NCBI RefSeq assembly: GCF_003853415.1
Contig: NZ_QTPP01000014.1
Coordinates: 62,001-126,000, forward strand
Direction of reading: 5' to 3'
Length of the DNA: 64,000 nucleotides
From: Burkholderia sp. Bp9142
GTDB taxonomy: Bacteria; Pseudomonadota; Gammaproteobacteria; Burkholderiales; Burkholderiaceae
How positions within the stretch are numbered: position 1 is the stretch's first letter; each line of letters starts with the position of its first letter. The notes under the pieces are model-generated. The model did no database searches. It was given only the letters and a program-made list of their open reading frames with translations, and was not told the origin of the DNA. Both the position numbers and the translations under genes were made by a program. Positions 17,576 through 27,052 of the stretch are shown here, piece after piece.

Positions 17576-18640
17576 ATGACGACTCGTACCGATCCCGCCT
17601 ACCTGCTCGGCGACCTGCTGAAGAACGTTTCCCGCTCCTTCTACCTGACGCTGCGCGTGCTGCCAGACGGCATGCGCGACCCGGTCGGCCTGGCCTACCT
17701 GCTCGCGCGCGCAGCCGACACGATCGCCGACACCGCGCTCGTCGCGCCCGATCGCCGCGCGGCGCTGCTGACCGACCTGCGCGACGAGGTCGAGCGGCTC
17801 GGCGACGGCGCGGCGCTGTCGCGCGCGCTCGAGGACGTGATGCGGATGCAGGCGGATTCGCACGAGCACGTGCTGCTCGGCTCGATGCAGCCGATGCTCG
17901 CGTTGCTGCGCGCGCAGCCGGACGCGGACCGTGCATCGATCCGCAAGGTCGTCGCGACGCTGACGTCGGGGATGGAGTTCGACCTGCGCACGTTCCCCGA
18001 CGAGCAGTCGGGGCAGGTCACGTCGCTGCCGGACCGCGACATGCTCGATCGCTACACGTACCTGGTCGCCGGCTGCGTCGGCGAATTCTGGACCGACATG
18101 ACCGGCGCGCACACGCGGGCCGCGCGCGGCTGGAACTTGCCGGACATGCGCGAGAAGGGCATTCGTTTCGGCAAGGCGCTGCAGATGACGAACATCCTGC
18201 GCGACTGCGCGAAGGACCTGCGGATCGGCCGCTGCTACCTGCCCGACGACGTGCTGGCCGCGCACCGGCTCGGCGTCGCCGACCTGATGTCGCCCGACGC
18301 GTCGGCGCGCGCGCGCGGCGTGCTGGTCGACCTGCTGCGCGTGACGCTCGATCAATATCGCGACGCGTGCCGGTACACGCTGGCGATTCCGCGCCGCTTC
18401 GTGCGTCTGCGGCTCGCGTGCCTGTGGCCGATCATGATCGGCCTCGAAACGCTCGAACTGCTGGCCGGCCACGATGCGTGGCTCGATCCGGCGAGGCCGG
18501 CGAAAGTGCCGCGCAAGCGGATCTACCGGATCATGGCGTCGTCGCTCGCGCTCGTCGGCTCGAACGCGGCGATCCGTGCGCGCATGAACGCGCTCGTCGA
18601 CGCGGTGAACGCGCGGATCGCGCAGCCGTCCGCGCGCTGA
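17576..18640 (+). CDS. Squalene/phytoene synthase family protein (farnesyl-diphosphate farnesyltransferase-like)
   Basis: This 354-residue head-to-head prenyl synthase has both aspartate-rich motifs: DTIAD at residues 48-52 and DCAKD at 210-214. It also has the aromatic GCVGEFW region and LQMTNILRDCAKDLRIGRCYLP. These enzymes condense two farnesyl (or geranylgeranyl) diphosphates to squalene or phytoene. It is longer than HpnC/HpnD (about 280 residues), and the partner genes of those clusters are not adjacent. It stands alone between glpQ and a porin gene. Squalene production for hopanoids is the likeliest role; product not provable from sequence. Confidence 0.87.
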   Translation: MTTRTDPAYLLGDLLKNVSRSFYLTLRVLPDGMRDPVGLAYLLARAADTIADTALVAPDRRAALLTDLRDEVERLGDGAALSRALEDVMRMQADSHEHVLLGSMQPMLALLRAQPDADRASIRKVVATLTSGMEFDLRTFPDEQSGQVTSLPDRDMLDRYTYLVAGCVGEFWTDMTGAHTRAARGWNLPDMREKGIRFGKALQMTNILRDCAKDLRIGRCYLPDDVLAAHRLGVADLMSPDASARARGVLVDLLRVTLDQYRDACRYTLAIPRRFVRLRLACLWPIMIGLETLELLAGHDAWLDPARPAKVPRKRIYRIMASSLALVGSNAAIRARMNALVDAVNARIAQPSAR

Positions 18641-19129
18641 ATCGCGCTGAACGATGCCGGCGCGACAGGCGCAGGCATCGCCCCTCGGCCCGCGTTCGCC
18701 GGGCCGCTCCCGTCCGGTCTCCCGCACACGGACTGAAACGTTTTCACGATTTCGTGTCCCGAAACGTGGGTGTCATGAATGTCAGCGATCCTGCGCGGCG
18801 GCGTGACTCGTGGCGCCAGCCGCGGTCGCGCATTTGTAGGAGGGTTGTTGCCGAAGGCGTCTGACGACATTGGACGGTCGCGATGCACCAGTAAAAATGT
18901 AAAGCTAGGGTTTTCACCGGGAAATGCCGGAAAGGCCCGCCATGCAAGCGTTTTCAGGTGTTATGTAACCGTTTGGTGAACCCGTGCGTTGCGTCGATCA
19001 TACGATGACCGACCGAGCATATTGGGAAACGATGGGTAATCCGTCAGAATCGCACCGGCATGTACTCGCACATGTGTCAGTCATAAAACCACACCAGAAA
19101 AGAAATCATTCTTTGAGGACGGAGAATCA
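18641..19129. promoter_or_regulatory. Leader and promoter region of the porin gene
   Basis: This 489-bp stretch has no convincing gene. Its right half is much richer in A and T than the surroundings, as usual upstream of highly expressed porin genes. The ribosome site GGAGAA sits 5 bp before the porin ATG. The long leader could carry post-transcriptional control, but no defined sRNA or riboswitch was recognised. Confidence 0.4.
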
Positions 19130-20344
19130 ATGAAAAAGCGCGTCGCTTTCGCCATGACGGCAGTGGGTCTCGCAGCCGCTACCGCCGCACACGCCCAGAG
19201 CAGCGTGACCCTGTACGGTATCGTCGATAACGCTATCGCCTACCAGAACAACTCGTCGGCAGTCGGCGCGACCACGGGCGGTCACTCGAAGGTGCAGATG
19301 GCCACCGGCATTTGGGCGGGCAGCCGCTTCGGCCTGAAGGGCAGCGAAGACCTCGGTGGCGGCACGAAGGCGATCTTCCAGCTGGAAGCCGGCTTCAACG
19401 CGAACAACGGCTCGTCGCAATGGACGAACGGCATCTTCACGCGTCAGGCGTGGGTCGGCCTGTCCAACCAGGCGTACGGTACGCTGACGGCTGGCCGCCA
19501 GTACACCGCGTACTACACGCTGCTGTCGCCGTACAGCCCGACGACCTGGCTGACCGGCTACTACGGCGCGCACCCGGGCGATATCGACTCGCTGGATACC
19601 AGCTACCGCGCGAACAACTCGCTCGTCTACATGTCGCCGAAGTTCTACGGCTTCACGGTCGGCGGTTCGTACTCGTTCGGCGGCGTCGCAGGCAGCGTGA
19701 ACCGCGGCTCGACGTGGAGCGCGGCGATCCAGTACCTGAACGGCCCGGCAGGCATCGCGGTCGGCTTCCAGCGCATCAACAACGCGACGCTCGGCGGCGG
19801 TGTGTGGGGTGCGAACTCGACCGCGCAGAACGGTCTGGACTCGAGCGGCAACGGCGCGGAGCAGGCCGTTTCGTCGATCAACAACGGCTACAAGACGGCA
19901 CAGGCGCAACAGCGCGTCGCGGTGACGGCCGGTTACCAGTTCTCGCCGTCGTGGGACATTTCGGCGTCGTACTCGAACGTTCAGTACATCCCGGGCGTGG
20001 GCTCGTCGTTCCGCAACACGGCGATCTTCAACACGGCAGGCGCCGTGCTGCACTGGAAGGCAGCGCCGCAGTGGGACTTCGCGGCAGGCTACGCGTACAC
20101 GCGTGCGACCGAGTCGAACGGCATCTCGAGCTCGGCCAAGTACCACCAGGTCACGCTGTCGCAGTACTACAGCCTGTCGAAGCGCACGGGCCTGTACGCG
20201 GTTGAGGCTTACCAGCACGCGACCGGCAACACGCTCAACGGCTCCTCGATCATCGCAGCTACGACGTCGATCGGCGACGGCGTGGGCGCGGGTTCGAAGC
20301 AGAACCAGATCGGCGTCGGCGTCGGCCTGATCCACCGCTTCTGA
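19130..20344 (+). CDS. Gram-negative porin (outer-membrane general porin)
   Basis: This 404-residue porin begins with a signal peptide ending AAHAQ (cleavage near residue 22), then SSVTLYGIVDNAIAYQNN, the standard opening of betaproteobacterial porins. Strand repeats include GLKGSEDLGGGTKAIFQLE and FTRQAWVGLSNQAYGTLTAGRQ, and it ends in a C-terminal phenylalanine (IHRF) used for BAM-dependent insertion. It forms trimeric channels for small solutes. It has an own promoter region and an excellent terminator, so it is a single-gene transcript. Codon use is more biased than that of its neighbours, consistent with high expression. Confidence 0.95.
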   Translation: MKKRVAFAMTAVGLAAATAAHAQSSVTLYGIVDNAIAYQNNSSAVGATTGGHSKVQMATGIWAGSRFGLKGSEDLGGGTKAIFQLEAGFNANNGSSQWTNGIFTRQAWVGLSNQAYGTLTAGRQYTAYYTLLSPYSPTTWLTGYYGAHPGDIDSLDTSYRANNSLVYMSPKFYGFTVGGSYSFGGVAGSVNRGSTWSAAIQYLNGPAGIAVGFQRINNATLGGGVWGANSTAQNGLDSSGNGAEQAVSSINNGYKTAQAQQRVAVTAGYQFSPSWDISASYSNVQYIPGVGSSFRNTAIFNTAGAVLHWKAAPQWDFAAGYAYTRATESNGISSSAKYHQVTLSQYYSLSKRTGLYAVEAYQHATGNTLNGSSIIAATTSIGDGVGAGSKQNQIGVGVGLIHRF

Positions 20345-20388
20345 TGTCGCGCGGCGCGCGAGCGCCGCTCACGGCATGCGGTATGAAG

Positions 20389-20415
20389 AAACCGGCCTTC
20401 GGGCCGGTTTTTTTT
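20389..20415 (+). terminator. Rho-independent terminator of the porin gene
   Basis: AAACCGGCC (20389-20397) pairs perfectly with GGCCGGTTT (20402-20410) around TTCG. It runs into eight T residues (20408-20415), 45 bp after the porin stop. Confidence 0.92.
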
Positions 20416-20500
20416 CGCGGGTGCGCGCCGCACGTATCGCGGGTCGTGCCGTGAGCGCTCAAGCAGCCTCCGACGACGCGTGTCCAGGCCATCCTGCCGG

Positions 20501-21994
20501 TCACCGGGTCGAATCGTCCGCCCAGGTCCCCGCCAGCGCCTGGAACAGTGCCGCCGTATCGGCCAGCCGGTCGGCCTGCGCGCGCGCGCGCTCGAGCGCG
20601 GTCTGCAGTGCCTGCCGCTGCGCGTCGAGCAGCGCGAACGTGCTGATCCCGCCTGCCGCATAGCGGTCGCCGGCAATCGCATTGCTTGCCGCTGCCGCTC
20701 GCGCGGCGGCGTCTCTCGCCTGCAGTTCGGCGGCATCGTGCTCGACCGCGCGCAGCGCGTCGGCGACCTGCTGGAGCGCCAGCAGCACGGTTTCCCGATA
20801 GCTCGCGAACGCGGCGTCGTACGCCGCTTCGGCCGCGCGCTTCCTCGCGCGCAGCTCGCCGCCATGAAAGAGCGGCTGCGTCAGGCCGAGACCGACGTTC
20901 CACACATTGAGCCCGCTGACGATATCCGCGATGCGCGTGCGTTCCGACCCGATTCCCGCCGAGATCGAAAACCGCGGATACAGGTTCGCGGTCGCCACGC
21001 CGACGTTCGCGCTCGCCTGGTGCAGCACGGCCTCCGCCGCGCGGATGTCGGGCCGTTCGCGCGCAAGCGTCGACGGCAGCGCGACCGGCAGCGTGCGCGG
21101 CAGCGCGAGTGCGTCGAGCGTGAGGTCGGGCAGCGCGGCGCCGGACGGCGGCGCGCCCAGCAGGATCGCGAGCCGGTGGCCGGCCTGCGCGTAGCGAGCC
21201 GCCAGCGGGGGCAGGGATGCCTGGGTCTGCGCGAGCAGCGCGCGCTGCGCATGCACGTCGGCCCGCGACACGCCGCCCGCCTCGAAGCGCGCTTCGACGA
21301 TATGCAGCTGCCGCGTCTGCGCATCGACGAGCTGCCGTGTGAGCGCGACCTGTTGCGCAAGCGACGCGCGCAGGATCGCGGTCGCGACGATGTTGCCCGC
21401 GAGCGTCAGGCGCGCGGCGTCGAGCGTGTAGGCCTGATAGTCGACCTGGGCGCGCAGCGCTTCGAGCGCGCGCCGGTTGCCGCCGAACACGTCGAGTGCG
21501 TACGACACGCTCACCGACGCGTCGTACAGCGTGAACGGCCCGGGATTCGGCACGTTGGCGGGCAGCCCGAACGCGGCGATGTCGACCTGCTCGCGCGTGG
21601 CGGACAGGTTCGCGTCGACGCGCGGCAGCATCGTCGCGCCGGCTTGCGCCGCATGGTTCTGGCGCGCTTCGTCGAGCCGCGCGCGGGCCTCGGCGAGCGT
21701 CGGGCTGTTCTGCCAGGCGGTATCGACGAGCCGGTTCAGCGGTTCCGAGCCGAACTGCGTCCACCAGCGTTGCAGCGTGTGCGCTGACGGCGCGAACGTC
21801 TGCGCGGCGCCGGCCGGACCACCGGCGGCTGCCGTCGTCGTCGGTGCCGCATCGCGCGTGTAGCGCTGCGTGGCCGGCGCGTCCGGCGCGCGGAAATCCG
21901 GCCCGAGCGCGCATCCGGCGACGAGCAGCGCAGCGGCGGCCAGCGCACGGCCGCGGAGGACAGCGTGGGATGCGCGACGCAACGCGGGTTTCAT
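20501..21994 (-). CDS. Efflux outer-membrane factor lipoprotein, NodT family
   Basis: This 497-residue TolC-like protein has a lipoprotein signal with lipobox LLVAGC and the opening LGPDFRAPDAPATQRY. Two copies of the outer-membrane efflux repeat follow, with coiled-coil helices such as NSPTLAEARARLDEARQ and ERPDIRAAEAVLHQA. It forms the outer-membrane exit duct. It is the last gene of the TetR-headed operon, 10 bp after the ABC permease. Pairing of an ABC-2 exporter with a NodT factor and HlyD adaptor makes a tripartite drug-efflux pump. Confidence 0.93.
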   Translation of the reverse strand: MKPALRRASHAVLRGRALAAAALLVAGCALGPDFRAPDAPATQRYTRDAAPTTTAAAGGPAGAAQTFAPSAHTLQRWWTQFGSEPLNRLVDTAWQNSPTLAEARARLDEARQNHAAQAGATMLPRVDANLSATREQVDIAAFGLPANVPNPGPFTLYDASVSVSYALDVFGGNRRALEALRAQVDYQAYTLDAARLTLAGNIVATAILRASLAQQVALTRQLVDAQTRQLHIVEARFEAGGVSRADVHAQRALLAQTQASLPPLAARYAQAGHRLAILLGAPPSGAALPDLTLDALALPRTLPVALPSTLARERPDIRAAEAVLHQASANVGVATANLYPRFSISAGIGSERTRIADIVSGLNVWNVGLGLTQPLFHGGELRARKRAAEAAYDAAFASYRETVLLALQQVADALRAVEHDAAELQARDAAARAAAASNAIAGDRYAAGGISTFALLDAQRQALQTALERARAQADRLADTAALFQALAGTWADDSTR

Positions 21995-22004
21995 CGCCGG
22001 GCCC

Positions 22005-23159
22005 CTAGTCGAGCGTGCGCCGGTAGAAGCGCAGCGCGACGCCCATCACGACGAGCGTGAACAGCGCGACGGGCCACACGGACGGCCACAGGTCGGCCCA
22101 GCCGTTGCCTTTCAGCAGGATGCCGCGCACGAGGCGGTTGAAGTAGGTGAGCGGCAGCAGGTCGCCGATGATCTGCGCCCACTTCGGCATCCCGGCGAAC
22201 GGAAACATGAAGCCCGACAGCAGGATGTTCGGCAGGAAGTAGAACACCGCGAGCTGCATCGCCTGCAACTGGTTCTGCGCAAGCGACGACAGCGTGATGC
22301 CGACCGTCAGGTTCGCGGCGATGAAGAGCAGCGCGGACAGGTAGATCGCGAACACGCTGCCGACGAACGGCACCGCGAACACGTAGCGCGCGGCGGCGAG
22401 AATGATCGACACCTGGATCAGCCCGATGAACACGTACGGGACGATCTTGCCGGTCATCACCTCCAGCGGCCGCACCGGCGTCGCCAGCAGGTTCTCCATC
22501 GTGCCGCGCTCGCGTTCGCGGGTGATCGCGAGGCCCGTCATCATCACCATCGTCATCGTCAGGATCACGCCCATCAGGCCCGGCACGACGTTGTACTGCG
22601 TGATGCCTTCGGGGTTGTACAGGCGGTGCAGCACGACGTCGAACGCGGCCGGGCGGCCGTTCAGGTGCGCGAGCGCGCCCATCAGGTCCTTGTCGGCGAC
22701 GGGCTTCACGAGCCCCGGCAGCGCGCCGATCGCCGACGCGGTCGCGACGGGATCGGTCGCGTCCGCCTCGACGAGCAGCGACGGACGCTCGCCGCGCAGC
22801 AGCCGCCTCGAGAAATCGGCCGGCACGCTCAGCACGAACTGCACGTCGCCGCGTGCGAGCGCATGGCGGCCGGCCGCCTCGTCGGGCAGCGTCGCGACGA
22901 TGTCGAAGTACGCGGAATTGCGCATCGCGGCGATGAAGCTGCGCGCGAACGGGCTCGGGTCGGCGACGATCACCGCGGTCGGCAGGTGCTTCGGATCGGT
23001 GTTGATCGCGAAGCCGAACAGCGCGAGCTGGATGATCGGCACGCCGACGATCATCGCGAACGTCACGCGGTCGCGGCGCAGCTGCAGGAATTCCTTCAGC
23101 ACGATGCTCCACCAGCGCGCGACCGAGAACGACTCGCGCAGGCTCGTCCACGCGCTCAT
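22005..23159 (-). CDS. ABC-2 type transporter permease (YbhR/YhhJ-like)
   Basis: This 384-residue permease has one N-terminal membrane helix (FAMIVGVPIIQLALFGFAIN). A periplasmic domain of about 150 residues follows, then five C-terminal helices including VVPGLMGVILTMTMVMMTGLAI and the characteristic RERERGTMENLLATPVRP. That build is standard for ABC-2 multidrug exporters. The start overlaps the ATPase stop by 4 bp. It is the only permease of the operon, so it probably works as a homodimer, whereas E. coli Ybh systems use two. Confidence 0.93.
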   Translation of the reverse strand: MSAWTSLRESFSVARWWSIVLKEFLQLRRDRVTFAMIVGVPIIQLALFGFAINTDPKHLPTAVIVADPSPFARSFIAAMRNSAYFDIVATLPDEAAGRHALARGDVQFVLSVPADFSRRLLRGERPSLLVEADATDPVATASAIGALPGLVKPVADKDLMGALAHLNGRPAAFDVVLHRLYNPEGITQYNVVPGLMGVILTMTMVMMTGLAITRERERGTMENLLATPVRPLEVMTGKIVPYVFIGLIQVSIILAAARYVFAVPFVGSVFAIYLSALLFIAANLTVGITLSSLAQNQLQAMQLAVFYFLPNILLSGFMFPFAGMPKWAQIIGDLLPLTYFNRLVRGILLKGNGWADLWPSVWPVALFTLVVMGVALRFYRRTLD

Positions 23160-24127
23160 GTCGCCGCTCCGCCGGGCGGCCGGGACGCGCGGCCCATCAT
23201 GTAGATGAAGACGTCTTCGAGCCCGGTGTCGATCGGCGCGACCTGCAGCGGTGCGTGACCGTCCGTCTGCGCATCGGCTTGCGCCGCGACCTGCGCGAGC
23301 GTCGCGTCGAGCAGCGCGCGATCGCGGCCGCTCACGTGCAGCGCGGAACCGAACACGACCGTCTGGTCGACGCCCGGCATCGTGCGCAAGCGCGCGGACA
23401 GTTCGGTCAGGTGCCCGCCGGTGACCGCGCGCGTCGACAGGTGCTGCGACGCGACGATCTCCGCCGACGTGCCCTGCGCGAGCAGCTCGCCGGACGCGAT
23501 GTACGCGAGTTTGTGGCAGCGCTCGGCTTCGTCCATGTAGTGCGTGCTGACGAGTACCGAGATGCCTTGCGCGGCCAGCCGGTGCAGTTCTTCCCAGAAG
23601 TCGCGGCGCGCGGCCGGATCGACGCCGGCCGTCGGTTCGTCGAGCAGCAGCAGCTCCGGCTCGTGCAGCATGCACGCGGCGAGCGCGAGGCGCTGCTTCC
23701 AGCCGCCGGACAGCGCGCCGGTGAGCTGGTCGGCACGGCTCGCGAGGCCGAGCCCGTCGAGCGCGCGCGCGACGGCCGCGCGGCGATCGGGCATCCCGTA
23801 CACGCGCGCGACGAAGTCGAGGTTCTCGCGGATCGACAGGTCTTCCCAGTACGAGAAGCGCTGCGTCATGTAGCCGACGCGCCGCTTGATCTGCGCGCTG
23901 TCGCGCACGATGTCGTAGCCGAGGCAGGTGCCGCTGCCCGAGTCGGGCGTGAGCAGGCCGCACATCATGCGGATCGATGTGGTCTTGCCGCTGCCGTTCG
24001 GCCCGAGAAAGCCGAAGATCTCGCCGCGCGCGACGCGCAGCGAGACGTCCTTCACGACGTGCTTGTCGCCGAAGCGCTTGTTCAGGCGGTCGACGTCGAT
24101 CGCGTACGGAGCGGGCGGCGCGTTCAT
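23156..24127 (-). CDS. ABC-2 transporter ATP-binding protein
   Basis: This 323-residue ATPase has Walker A GPNGSGKTT, signature LSGGWKQRLA (W in place of the usual hydrophilic residue), Walker B LLLLDEPTAGVD and switch STHYMDEAE. It has a single nucleotide-binding domain, unlike the fused double form of YbhF, so a homodimer is expected. About 90 C-terminal residues form an extra regulatory or dimerisation part. It overlaps its neighbours by 4 bp on each side, showing tight translational coupling in the efflux operon. Confidence 0.94.
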   Translation of the reverse strand: MNAPPAPYAIDVDRLNKRFGDKHVVKDVSLRVARGEIFGFLGPNGSGKTTSIRMMCGLLTPDSGSGTCLGYDIVRDSAQIKRRVGYMTQRFSYWEDLSIRENLDFVARVYGMPDRRAAVARALDGLGLASRADQLTGALSGGWKQRLALAACMLHEPELLLLDEPTAGVDPAARRDFWEELHRLAAQGISVLVSTHYMDEAERCHKLAYIASGELLAQGTSAEIVASQHLSTRAVTGGHLTELSARLRTMPGVDQTVVFGSALHVSGRDRALLDATLAQVAAQADAQTDGHAPLQVAPIDTGLEDVFIYMMGRASRPPGGAAT

Positions 24128-25089
24128 CGCATCCTCACGGCGACGGGCTGGCCCGGATGCAGCTTCGGCGCGTCGGCGAGCGCCGGGCGCGCCTCGACCA
24201 TGAACACGAGCTTGGTCCGGCTTTCGTTGCTGTAGATCACGGGCGGCGTGTACTCGGCCTCGCGCGACACGTAGGTGATGCGCGCCGGCACGTCGGCCGC
24301 GCAGCCGTCGCAGTGGATGGCGACCGCCCGCCCCGGGGCGAGCGACGCAATGGCGGCCTCCGGCACGAAGAAGCGCACCTTCAGGTTCTGCGGCGGCAGC
24401 ATCTGCACGACCGGATTGCCGGCCTGCACCCATTCGCCGACGCGGTACAGCGTGTCGTACACGCGCCCGGCGGCGGGCGCGGCGATGCGCTTCTGGTCGA
24501 GCTTCCATTGCGCCTCGGCCACTGCCGCCTGCGCGGCATCGACCTGCGCGGCCTGGGCGGCCACCTGCTGCGCGCGGCCCGGCAGGCGCGCGACGTCGAC
24601 CTGGTTCTGCAACTCGCGCACCTGCGCGGCGGTGGTCTGCGCGGACGTGCGCGAATCGTCGAGCTGCTGTTTCGACAGGCCGCCGGCCGCGTACTGGCGT
24701 TCGTCGCGCGCGCGTTGCGCGGCGGCCCGCGCGGCCTGTGCCGTGGCCTGCGCGAGCTGGGCCCGCGTGACCGCGACTTCCGGCGGGCGCTTGCCGGTCT
24801 GCAGGTCGGCAAGCTGCGCGCGTGCGGCCGCGAGTTGATGTTGCGCCTGTTGCAGCGCAGCCGTTTCGTTGATGGCTTCGAGCGAGAACGCCGGCATACC
24901 GGCCGCGACGGCCTGGCCGCGCTCGACCGACAGTTGCGTCAGCGTGCCCGCCTGCGACGACGACAGGTACACGAATTCGCCTTCGACATAGCCCTGGTAG
25001 GTCGGGACCTCGTCCGCGGGCCGTCCGCAACCGGCGAGCAGCGCGACGGCGGTGGCCAGCGCGAGCGGCAGCGGGCGGACCGCGTTCAC
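24124..25089 (-). CDS. HlyD-family periplasmic adaptor subunit
   Basis: This 321-residue adaptor starts with a lipoprotein-like signal (ALLAGCG) from a GTG codon at 25089 that overlaps the TetR stop (GTGA). It has a lipoyl half-motif (YLSSSQAGTLTQLSVERGQAVAAGMPAF) and long coiled-coil helices between residues 75 and 205, rich in Q and A. The second lipoyl half (IAAPAAGRVYDTLYRVGEWV) and a beta-barrel follow. It bridges the ABC-2 pump to the NodT outer-membrane factor. Confidence 0.92.
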   Translation of the reverse strand: MNAVRPLPLALATAVALLAGCGRPADEVPTYQGYVEGEFVYLSSSQAGTLTQLSVERGQAVAAGMPAFSLEAINETAALQQAQHQLAAARAQLADLQTGKRPPEVAVTRAQLAQATAQAARAAAQRARDERQYAAGGLSKQQLDDSRTSAQTTAAQVRELQNQVDVARLPGRAQQVAAQAAQVDAAQAAVAEAQWKLDQKRIAAPAAGRVYDTLYRVGEWVQAGNPVVQMLPPQNLKVRFFVPEAAIASLAPGRAVAIHCDGCAADVPARITYVSREAEYTPPVIYSNESRTKLVFMVEARPALADAPKLHPGQPVAVRMR

Positions 25090-25784
25090 GACGGCCTCCG
25101 TCGCGGCCGCGCGCGAGCATCCGGCGCGGCGGCGGGCGGTTGCAGGCCGGAGCCGAGCAGCGCGCGGACGTGGCGATGCAACACGTCGCGATCGATCGGC
25201 GGCAGGCCGCGCGCGCTTTGCCACAGCTTCGCGGTCGCGAGCGGCAGCATCACGAGCGCGATGATCGAATGGAACAGGAACGCGGGCTCGAGCGCGGGAT
25301 TCAGCGTGCCGGCCTGCTGCGCGGCGCGGATGCGCTCGGCGAAGCGCCCGACATGCTCGAGCGGCATCCGCCGGAGCATCCGCTCGCGCAGCAGGCCGCC
25401 TTCATGGACGATCTCGCGCAGCCAGATCGACGGCAGCCAGGGCATCCGATGCGTGACGTCGAAGAAGCGGTCGACGAGTTCGGCGACGAGCGCGAACGGA
25501 TCGTTTTCGACCTGCGGGGCGGTCGGCCGCCACACGAACGCGATGACCTGCGCGAGCCGCTCCTCGACGATCGCGTCGAGCAGCTGCTCGCGATTCGTGA
25601 AGTAGTAGTGGACCATCGCCGACGTGACGCCGGCGGCCGCGGCGATCTGTGCGACCGTCGTCGCTGCGATGCCGCGCTCGGCGAACAGCTGGATCGCAAC
25701 GTCGAGCATGTGATCGCGCAGGTCGAAGTCGTCCACCGACGGGCGGCGCCCGCGCGGCCTGGCGACGGTGGATTTCGCGTTCAT
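25086..25784 (-). CDS. TetR-family transcriptional regulator of the efflux operon
   Basis: This 232-residue regulator has the TetR helix-turn-helix (GIAATTVAQIAAAAGVTSAMVHYYFTNREQLLDA, about residues 40-73) and a ligand-binding helical domain with a CecR/YbiH-like C-terminus. It is the first gene of the operon and is cotranscribed with the pump, so it probably represses its own promoter. Just upstream, the AT-rich stretch at 25796-25820 contains a possible -35 TTGAAA (minus strand) and a loose inverted TTAACT-type repeat that may be its operator. Start at MNAKSTVARPRG is chosen by family length. Confidence 0.92.
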   Translation of the reverse strand: MNAKSTVARPRGRRPSVDDFDLRDHMLDVAIQLFAERGIAATTVAQIAAAAGVTSAMVHYYFTNREQLLDAIVEERLAQVIAFVWRPTAPQVENDPFALVAELVDRFFDVTHRMPWLPSIWLREIVHEGGLLRERMLRRMPLEHVGRFAERIRAAQQAGTLNPALEPAFLFHSIIALVMLPLATAKLWQSARGLPPIDRDVLHRHVRALLGSGLQPPAAAPDARARPRRRPS

Positions 25785-26032
25785 GCGGATGACGCTAATT
25801 GATGAGTTAGTTAATTTCAAGGAAGGGTTTTCGCCCGCGTTGATCGCGATCAAGCGTGCGCCGAATGGTGGTGCGGACGAGCGCGCGGCGGCGCGGTGAA
25901 GGGCCGTGTGCCGGCGGCGGAATGTAGGGAGCGGCTAATGAGGAAGCGGCGGGGAAACGGTGGAGAAAACGGCGGAGCGGAGGCGCCCGAAACCGGCGAG
26001 GAAGCCGCGTGGCACGGGCCGGGAAACCGGGC

Positions 26033-26065
26033 CGTGCCGCCCGGGCGCGTGCCCGGCACGGCACG
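26033..26065 (-). terminator. Hairpin downstream of the cupin gene
   Basis: CGTGCCG (26033-26039) pairs with CGGCACG (26059-26065), with inner CGGGC pairing with GCCCG. It begins 16 bp past the cupin stop on the minus strand. No T-run follows, so it is a probable rather than certain terminator. The rest of the 25785-26080 gap holds no gene. Confidence 0.4.
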
Positions 26066-26080
26066 CCCCCTGAATCGTCG

Positions 26081-26509
26081 TCATTGATCGATCGGCGACT
26101 TCAGCGGATCGTGCTCGCCCGTCAGCCCGAACACGACGAGCTGCGCGGGTTCGGTCGCGCTCGCATTGCGCGACACCGGATGGCGCGAACCGGGCGCCTC
26201 ATACCAGCCTTCGCCGGCGCGGTAGCGGCGCACCGGGCCGCCGTTCACCTGCGACAGCACGGCGCCTTTCGACACGACCGCGAACACCGAACCGAGGTGC
26301 TGGTGCGCCTCGGACGCCTGGCCGGGCGCATAGTCGACGGTCGCGACGACGACGAGCTTGCCGGGCGCTTCGGGCACGGCCTGCCGCATGATCGCGTGCA
26401 CGTTGTCGCCGGCATCGTGTGCGTGGACGGCGGCCGGCAGTGCGGCGCCGAGCGCGAGCGCCGTGCACCGAAGAAGCGCGCGGCGGCGCCTGGAGCGGGA
26501 ATGCATCAT
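26081..26509 (-). CDS. Secreted cupin-domain protein
   Basis: This 142-residue protein has a signal peptide (residues 1-30, ending AAVHAHD) and a single cupin barrel. The barrel carries PGQASEAHQHLGSVFAVVSKGAV as the first cupin motif and EGWYEAPGSRHPVSRN as the second, with metal-type histidines. Small periplasmic cupins of this kind often accompany carboxymuconolactone-decarboxylase-like proteins. It starts 11 bp after the AhpD-like gene, so the two are cotranscribed. Substrate unknown. Confidence 0.85.
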   Translation of the reverse strand: MMHSRSRRRRALLRCTALALGAALPAAVHAHDAGDNVHAIMRQAVPEAPGKLVVVATVDYAPGQASEAHQHLGSVFAVVSKGAVLSQVNGGPVRRYRAGEGWYEAPGSRHPVSRNASATEPAQLVVFGLTGEHDPLKSPIDQ

Positions 26510-26519
26510 CGCCGCCTCG

Positions 26520-26957
26520 TTACTCGGGCATCTTGCGGAACGCGATCGCGAAGCGGTTCCACGTGTTGATCGTCGCGATCAGCATCGACAGCTCGAACAG
26601 TTCCGTGTCGCTGAAGTGCGGCTTCACGGCTTCCCAGACGGAATCGGGCACGTGGTCGTCGGCGATCAGCGTCAGCGCTTCGGTCCATTCGAGCGCCGCG
26701 CGTTCGCGGTCGGTGAAGAACGGCGTTTCGCGCCAGACGACCACCGTCGCCAGGCGTCGATCGGTCTCGCCGCCCTTGCGCGCGTCGGTGGTGTGCATGT
26801 CGACGCAGAACGCACAGCCGTTGATCTGCGACGCGCGCAGCCGGACGAGTTCGGCGAGCGGCTTCTCGATCGAGCTCTTCGCGATGAATTCCTCGGCGTT
26901 GCGCATCACCTTGATCGCGTTCGGGCTGGCGGTATAGAAGTTCAGGCGCGGTTGCAT
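26520..26957 (-). CDS. Carboxymuconolactone decarboxylase family protein (AhpD-like)
   Basis: This 145-residue protein carries the AhpD-type redox motif in NGCAFCVDMH (C48, C51, H55), preceded by LVRLRASQI. The C-terminal TELFELSMLIATINTWNRFAIAF is typical of the CMD/AhpD peroxidase-like branch, which acts as a thiol peroxidase or antioxidant adaptor. Start chosen at MQPRLNFYT after AAGGACC. It lies 95 bp downstream of the MocR-family regulator gene in the same direction, and the following cupin is cotranscribed. Confidence 0.92.
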   Translation of the reverse strand: MQPRLNFYTASPNAIKVMRNAEEFIAKSSIEKPLAELVRLRASQINGCAFCVDMHTTDARKGGETDRRLATVVVWRETPFFTDRERAALEWTEALTLIADDHVPDSVWEAVKPHFSDTELFELSMLIATINTWNRFAIAFRKMPE

Positions 26958-27052
26958 GGCGGGTCCTTGTTTCGGTTGGTGCGCACGGTGGCGCGACAGA
27001 ACCCACTTTAAGCGTGCCACTGGCCTGCTTGAATGGCCAATTCCGGGAAAAA

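Noticed and set aside
18641-19129. A small RNA in the porin leader
   Set aside because: No terminator hairpin or conserved sRNA feature could be pointed to; only a long AT-richer leader is visible.
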